This document shows, in pieces, positions 7,059 to 9,075 of a stretch of 9,075 nucleotides of DNA; position 1 is the first letter of the stretch, and each line of letters opens with the position of its first letter. Location: contig CAKZOF010000347.1 of the NCBI GenBank assembly GCA_937135995.1, positions 1-9,075 on the forward strand. Reading direction: 5' to 3'. Under the pieces are notes generated by a model. It was not told the origin of the DNA. It searched no databases and saw only the letters and a program-made list of their open reading frames with translations. The translations under genes and the position numbers were made by a program. This DNA comes from an uncultured Pyrinomonas sp. (GTDB lineage Bacteria > Acidobacteriota > Blastocatellia > Pyrinomonadales > Pyrinomonadaceae).

Positions 7059-8159
7059 ATGAGAAGATTTGTCTCTGCCGATCAGTGGCGAACCGCATAC
7101 ATCATCGCGCTCGCTCTATGCGGTCTGTTTTCTCTGCCCGCGCTCGCGGCACAAACGATCAAGCCCTTTTCTAAAGAAGTGCTGCTCAACGCCGTGCGCT
7201 CCAAGCGTTACACAACGGCGGCACTGGTTGAAGCCGTGCAGCGCCGCGGCGTGGACTTCGAGGTAACACCACAAGTCGAAGCGGAGTTCCGCCAAGCCGG
7301 GGCATTTCCGCAACTCATCGCGGCGATGCGCGCCAACTACCGCCCGGGTGCTGCGCCCGTGGCAAACGGCGCGGCCAACACGCCGTCGCGTCCTGCAGCC
7401 AACCTCATCAAGGGGCCGCCGTTGACCAAGAATGAGATCATCACGCTGTTGCAAAGCGGCGTGCCGTCGGCGCGGGTCGAACAGATCGTCGAAGCGCGCG
7501 GTGTTCAATTCGTTCTGACGCCAGCGATCAGCCGCGAGATCGCCGCCGCCGGTGGCACGCGCTCGTTGCTCGGCGCGATCAGCGAACACGTTATCACGAC
7601 CTTCGGCGGCGACGCAGACGAAGCGCCGCGTGACGTGCCTTCCGCGCGATCGCCATCATACGATGACCTCATGGAGCGCGCGCTCGACAAATCGGTTGGA
7701 CCGGATGAAACGATCGCTCTCCTTACGCGCGCGATCCGCCTCGATCCTTCGCGTCCAGAAGCGTATCAACTGCTCGGGCCGATGTTGTTGTATGAAAAGG
7801 CTGACGTCGGCGGCGCGGCACGCGCCATGCGTTCGGCCATCGAACGCGGCGGGAGTGCGATCTTTCGCGTCTACCACGATCACGCCAACGGCACTTTTCA
7901 GGACTACTGCGAAGGGTCGCTTTACATCTCCAAAAACAAAGTCATCTTCGAAAGCGACAACGGCGGCGATAGCTACGAAGTTCCGCTCAACGAGCTGGAC
8001 GAAGCGAAGATGAATCGCTTCGTCGGAAACGACATCGGCGCTTTTCACATCAGGATCAAAAAGGCCGACGGCAAGAAACGGAATTACAACTTCGCGCCGG
8101 CCACCAGACAAGCCGCCGAATCACGCTTGCTCTTGAGCATGATCGGTTCGCCGCAATGA
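7059..8159 (+). CDS. Secreted protein: duplicated RGV-F-TP repeat, TPR-like region, PH-like domain
   Basis: I know no named family for this 366-residue protein. A signal peptide covers residues 1-30 (hydrophobic 13-29, likely cut near ALA-A). Two copies of a ~56-residue helical unit follow, at 37-92 and 122-177. They share a K-E/N-E start, then RGV-x-F-x-x-TP (63-71 and 147-155) and a glycine 17 residues later (G81 and G165). An Ala/Pro linker separates them. Residues 200-263 look like one or two TPR-type helix pairs (AIRLDPSRPEAYQLLG). The C-terminal ~95 residues (268-363) alternate in beta-strand fashion, with EGSLYIS, KVIFES, YEVPLNEL, FHIRIKK and RNYNF before a last helix; this resembles a PH/GRAM-like fold. 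No catalytic motif is visible, so a binding or scaffold role is likely. An AAGGGGG site at 7041-7047 supports ATG 7059. It is the last gene before a terminator. Confidence 0.85.
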   Translation: MRRFVSADQWRTAYIIALALCGLFSLPALAAQTIKPFSKEVLLNAVRSKRYTTAALVEAVQRRGVDFEVTPQVEAEFRQAGAFPQLIAAMRANYRPGAAPVANGAANTPSRPAANLIKGPPLTKNEIITLLQSGVPSARVEQIVEARGVQFVLTPAISREIAAAGGTRSLLGAISEHVITTFGGDADEAPRDVPSARSPSYDDLMERALDKSVGPDETIALLTRAIRLDPSRPEAYQLLGPMLLYEKADVGGAARAMRSAIERGGSAIFRVYHDHANGTFQDYCEGSLYISKNKVIFESDNGGDSYEVPLNELDEAKMNRFVGNDIGAFHIRIKKADGKKRNYNFAPATRQAAESRLLLSMIGSPQ

Positions 8160-8186
8160 ACCGACTTGCGCGGAGAACCGCTGGCG

Positions 8187-8232
8187 GATGGGCGAAAGGG
8201 CCTGAGGAGATCCCCCTTTCGCCTATCGTTTT
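8187..8232 (+). terminator. Intrinsic terminator closing the signalling block
   Basis: Bases 8187-8200 pair with 8214-8227 over 14 base pairs (one G-T), the core being GGCGAAAGGG with CCCTTTCGCC. The loop is 13 nt. TTTT follows at 8229-8232, one base after the stem. The hairpin starts 28 bases after the stop at 8159 and precedes the promoter of the next gene, the expected place for a transcription end. Confidence 0.82.
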
Positions 8233-8325
8233 CGGTCCTCTTCTCTATGGGGCACAAAGCGGCGCAGCCTCCATCGGAAGATCCGCGTCGGTCTTCGACT
8301 GCGCGCGGCACTCGCCCGGGAAACC

Positions 8326-8334
8326 TGCTATCAT
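8326..8334 (+). promoter_or_regulatory. Probable extended -10 promoter for the Mo hydroxylase large subunit
   Basis: TGCTATCAT (8326-8334) matches an extended -10 element (TG-n-TATAAT with one mismatch). No good -35 box is visible at 8306-8311. Transcription would start near 8341, about 40 nt before ATG 8382. Its position just after the terminator at 8187-8232 argues that the large subunit is transcribed separately from the kinase block. Confidence 0.5.
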
Positions 8335-8381
8335 TTAGCCTGTCCAAGCTGGCTTTCGACTTCGACTCGCTGGAGGCTGCG

Positions 8382-9075
8382 ATGAGCGATTTTTCAACGA
8401 TCGGCAAGCGTGTGCCAATGACCGACGGCCCGCCGAAGGTGACCGGCACGGCTCTTTACGCTGACGATCTGCGCTTGCCCGGCATGCTTTATGGCAAGAT
8501 ACTTCGTTCGCCACACGCGCACGCGCGCATCTTGCGCATCGACACTTCAAAGGCCGAACGGTTGCCGGGCGTAATGGGAGTGGTGACGGGCAAAGACGCG
8601 CCGGCGCGCTACGGCATTCTGCCCATCGGGCATGATGAAACGGCCTTCTGCATCGACAAAGTCCGTTACGTCGGCGACGAGATCGCCGCCGTTTGCGCCG
8701 TCTCCGAACAGATCGCCGAAGAGGCTCTCGATCTCATCGAAGTTGAGTACGAGGTCCTACCCGCTTTTCTCACTCCCGAAGAGGCGATGGCCTGCGAGGA
8801 TCCCAACCTGTGGATCCACGCCGATAGAAAACGCAACATCGAGAAGGAATACCACCACCATTTCGGCGATGTCGAACGGGGCTTTCGCGAGGCCATCGAA
8901 TCGGGCGGCGCGGTCCGTTTCGATCGTTTCTTCCAGCCGCGCGTGACGCACGCGCCGATGGAGCCGCACGCTTGCGTGGCCCATTGGGAACATGACGGGC
9001 GCGTGACGCTCTGGACCTCGACGCAAACGCCGCACTACGTCCATCGCACGCTCGCCGAAGTGCTCGGCATCCCGA
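8382..9075 (+). CDS. Molybdenum hydroxylase large (molybdopterin) subunit, N-terminal part
   Basis: The first 231 residues are present and the gene runs off the window; family members are usually 750-800 residues. The sequence is typical of the catalytic subunit of xanthine dehydrogenase/4-hydroxybenzoyl-CoA reductase enzymes. It has PKVTGTALYADD (18-29), the hammerhead-domain segment LPGMLYGKILRSPHAHARIL, VRYVGDEIAAV, a beta-strand reading LIEVEYEVLPA, HAPMEPHACVA, and the molybdopterin-contact motif TSTQTPH, whose glutamine is residue 215. The active-site glutamate lies in the missing C-terminal part. ATG 8382 is preceded by GGAGG at 8372-8376. It probably pairs with the small subunit at 355-849, although a kinase block stands between them. 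Start phrases resemble 4-hydroxybenzoyl-CoA reductase alpha subunits, but the substrate cannot be decided from this portion. Confidence 0.93.
   Translation, partial: MSDFSTIGKRVPMTDGPPKVTGTALYADDLRLPGMLYGKILRSPHAHARILRIDTSKAERLPGVMGVVTGKDAPARYGILPIGHDETAFCIDKVRYVGDEIAAVCAVSEQIAEEALDLIEVEYEVLPAFLTPEEAMACEDPNLWIHADRKRNIEKEYHHHFGDVERGFREAIESGGAVRFDRFFQPRVTHAPMEPHACVAHWEHDGRVTLWTSTQTPHYVHRTLAEVLGIP

Noticed and set aside
6850..7062. 70-codon frame between kinase 2 and the secreted protein, ending in an ATGA overlap
   Set aside because: It has no properly spaced ribosome binding site, uses AGG/AGA codons five times unlike its neighbours, is low in complexity and shows no domain.
850..8381. Mobile element carrying the signalling block
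   Set aside because: No transposase, integrase, terminal inverted repeats or tRNA-linked attachment site was seen at either edge. Composition looks uniform by eye.

Overview
The window comes from a bacterium of moderately high GC content (judged by eye, not computed). Every supported gene lies on the + strand. The combination of Hanks-type Ser/Thr kinases with extracytoplasmic tails, a PP2C phosphatase, an FHA-protease fusion and a secreted protein with 'RGV-x-F-x-x-TP' repeats recalls soil or thermophilic Acidobacteriota (Blastocatellia-like). That placement is an inference from gene style, not from a marker gene.

Layout. Bases 1-323 are the 3' end of a parallel beta-helix repeat protein. 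Bases 355-849 encode the small [2Fe-2S] subunit of a xanthine dehydrogenase-family molybdenum hydroxylase. Bases 850-1468 hold no gene, but contain a hairpin, a perfect TATAAT -10 box (1272-1277) and a leader of about 185 nt. Then come five genes that look like one transcription unit: an FHA-TM-trypsin-like protease (1469-3172), a membrane Ser/Thr kinase with a PEGA-like tail (3188-4450), a PP2C phosphatase (4447-5388, overlapping the kinase by GTGA), a second membrane Ser/Thr kinase with a Pro/Ala-rich tail (5389-6846, directly abutting the phosphatase) and, after a 212-nt gap, a secreted repeat/TPR/PH-like protein (7059-8159). A strong intrinsic terminator (8187-8232) closes the block. The large molybdopterin subunit then starts at 8382 with its own -10 element and ribosome binding site, and runs off the window end.

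How the genes fit together. The four central genes form a complete reversible phosphorylation circuit at the membrane: two writers (kinases), one eraser (PP2C) and a likely phosphothreonine reader (FHA). The reader is fused through a membrane segment to an extracytoplasmic serine protease. I infer that cytoplasmic phosphorylation could tune proteolysis outside the membrane, with the secreted 7059-8159 protein as a possible partner. This block sits between two subunits of a molybdenum hydroxylase that are normally adjacent. No integrase, insertion sequence or attachment site is visible, so whether it was inserted or the subunits were rearranged cannot be decided here.
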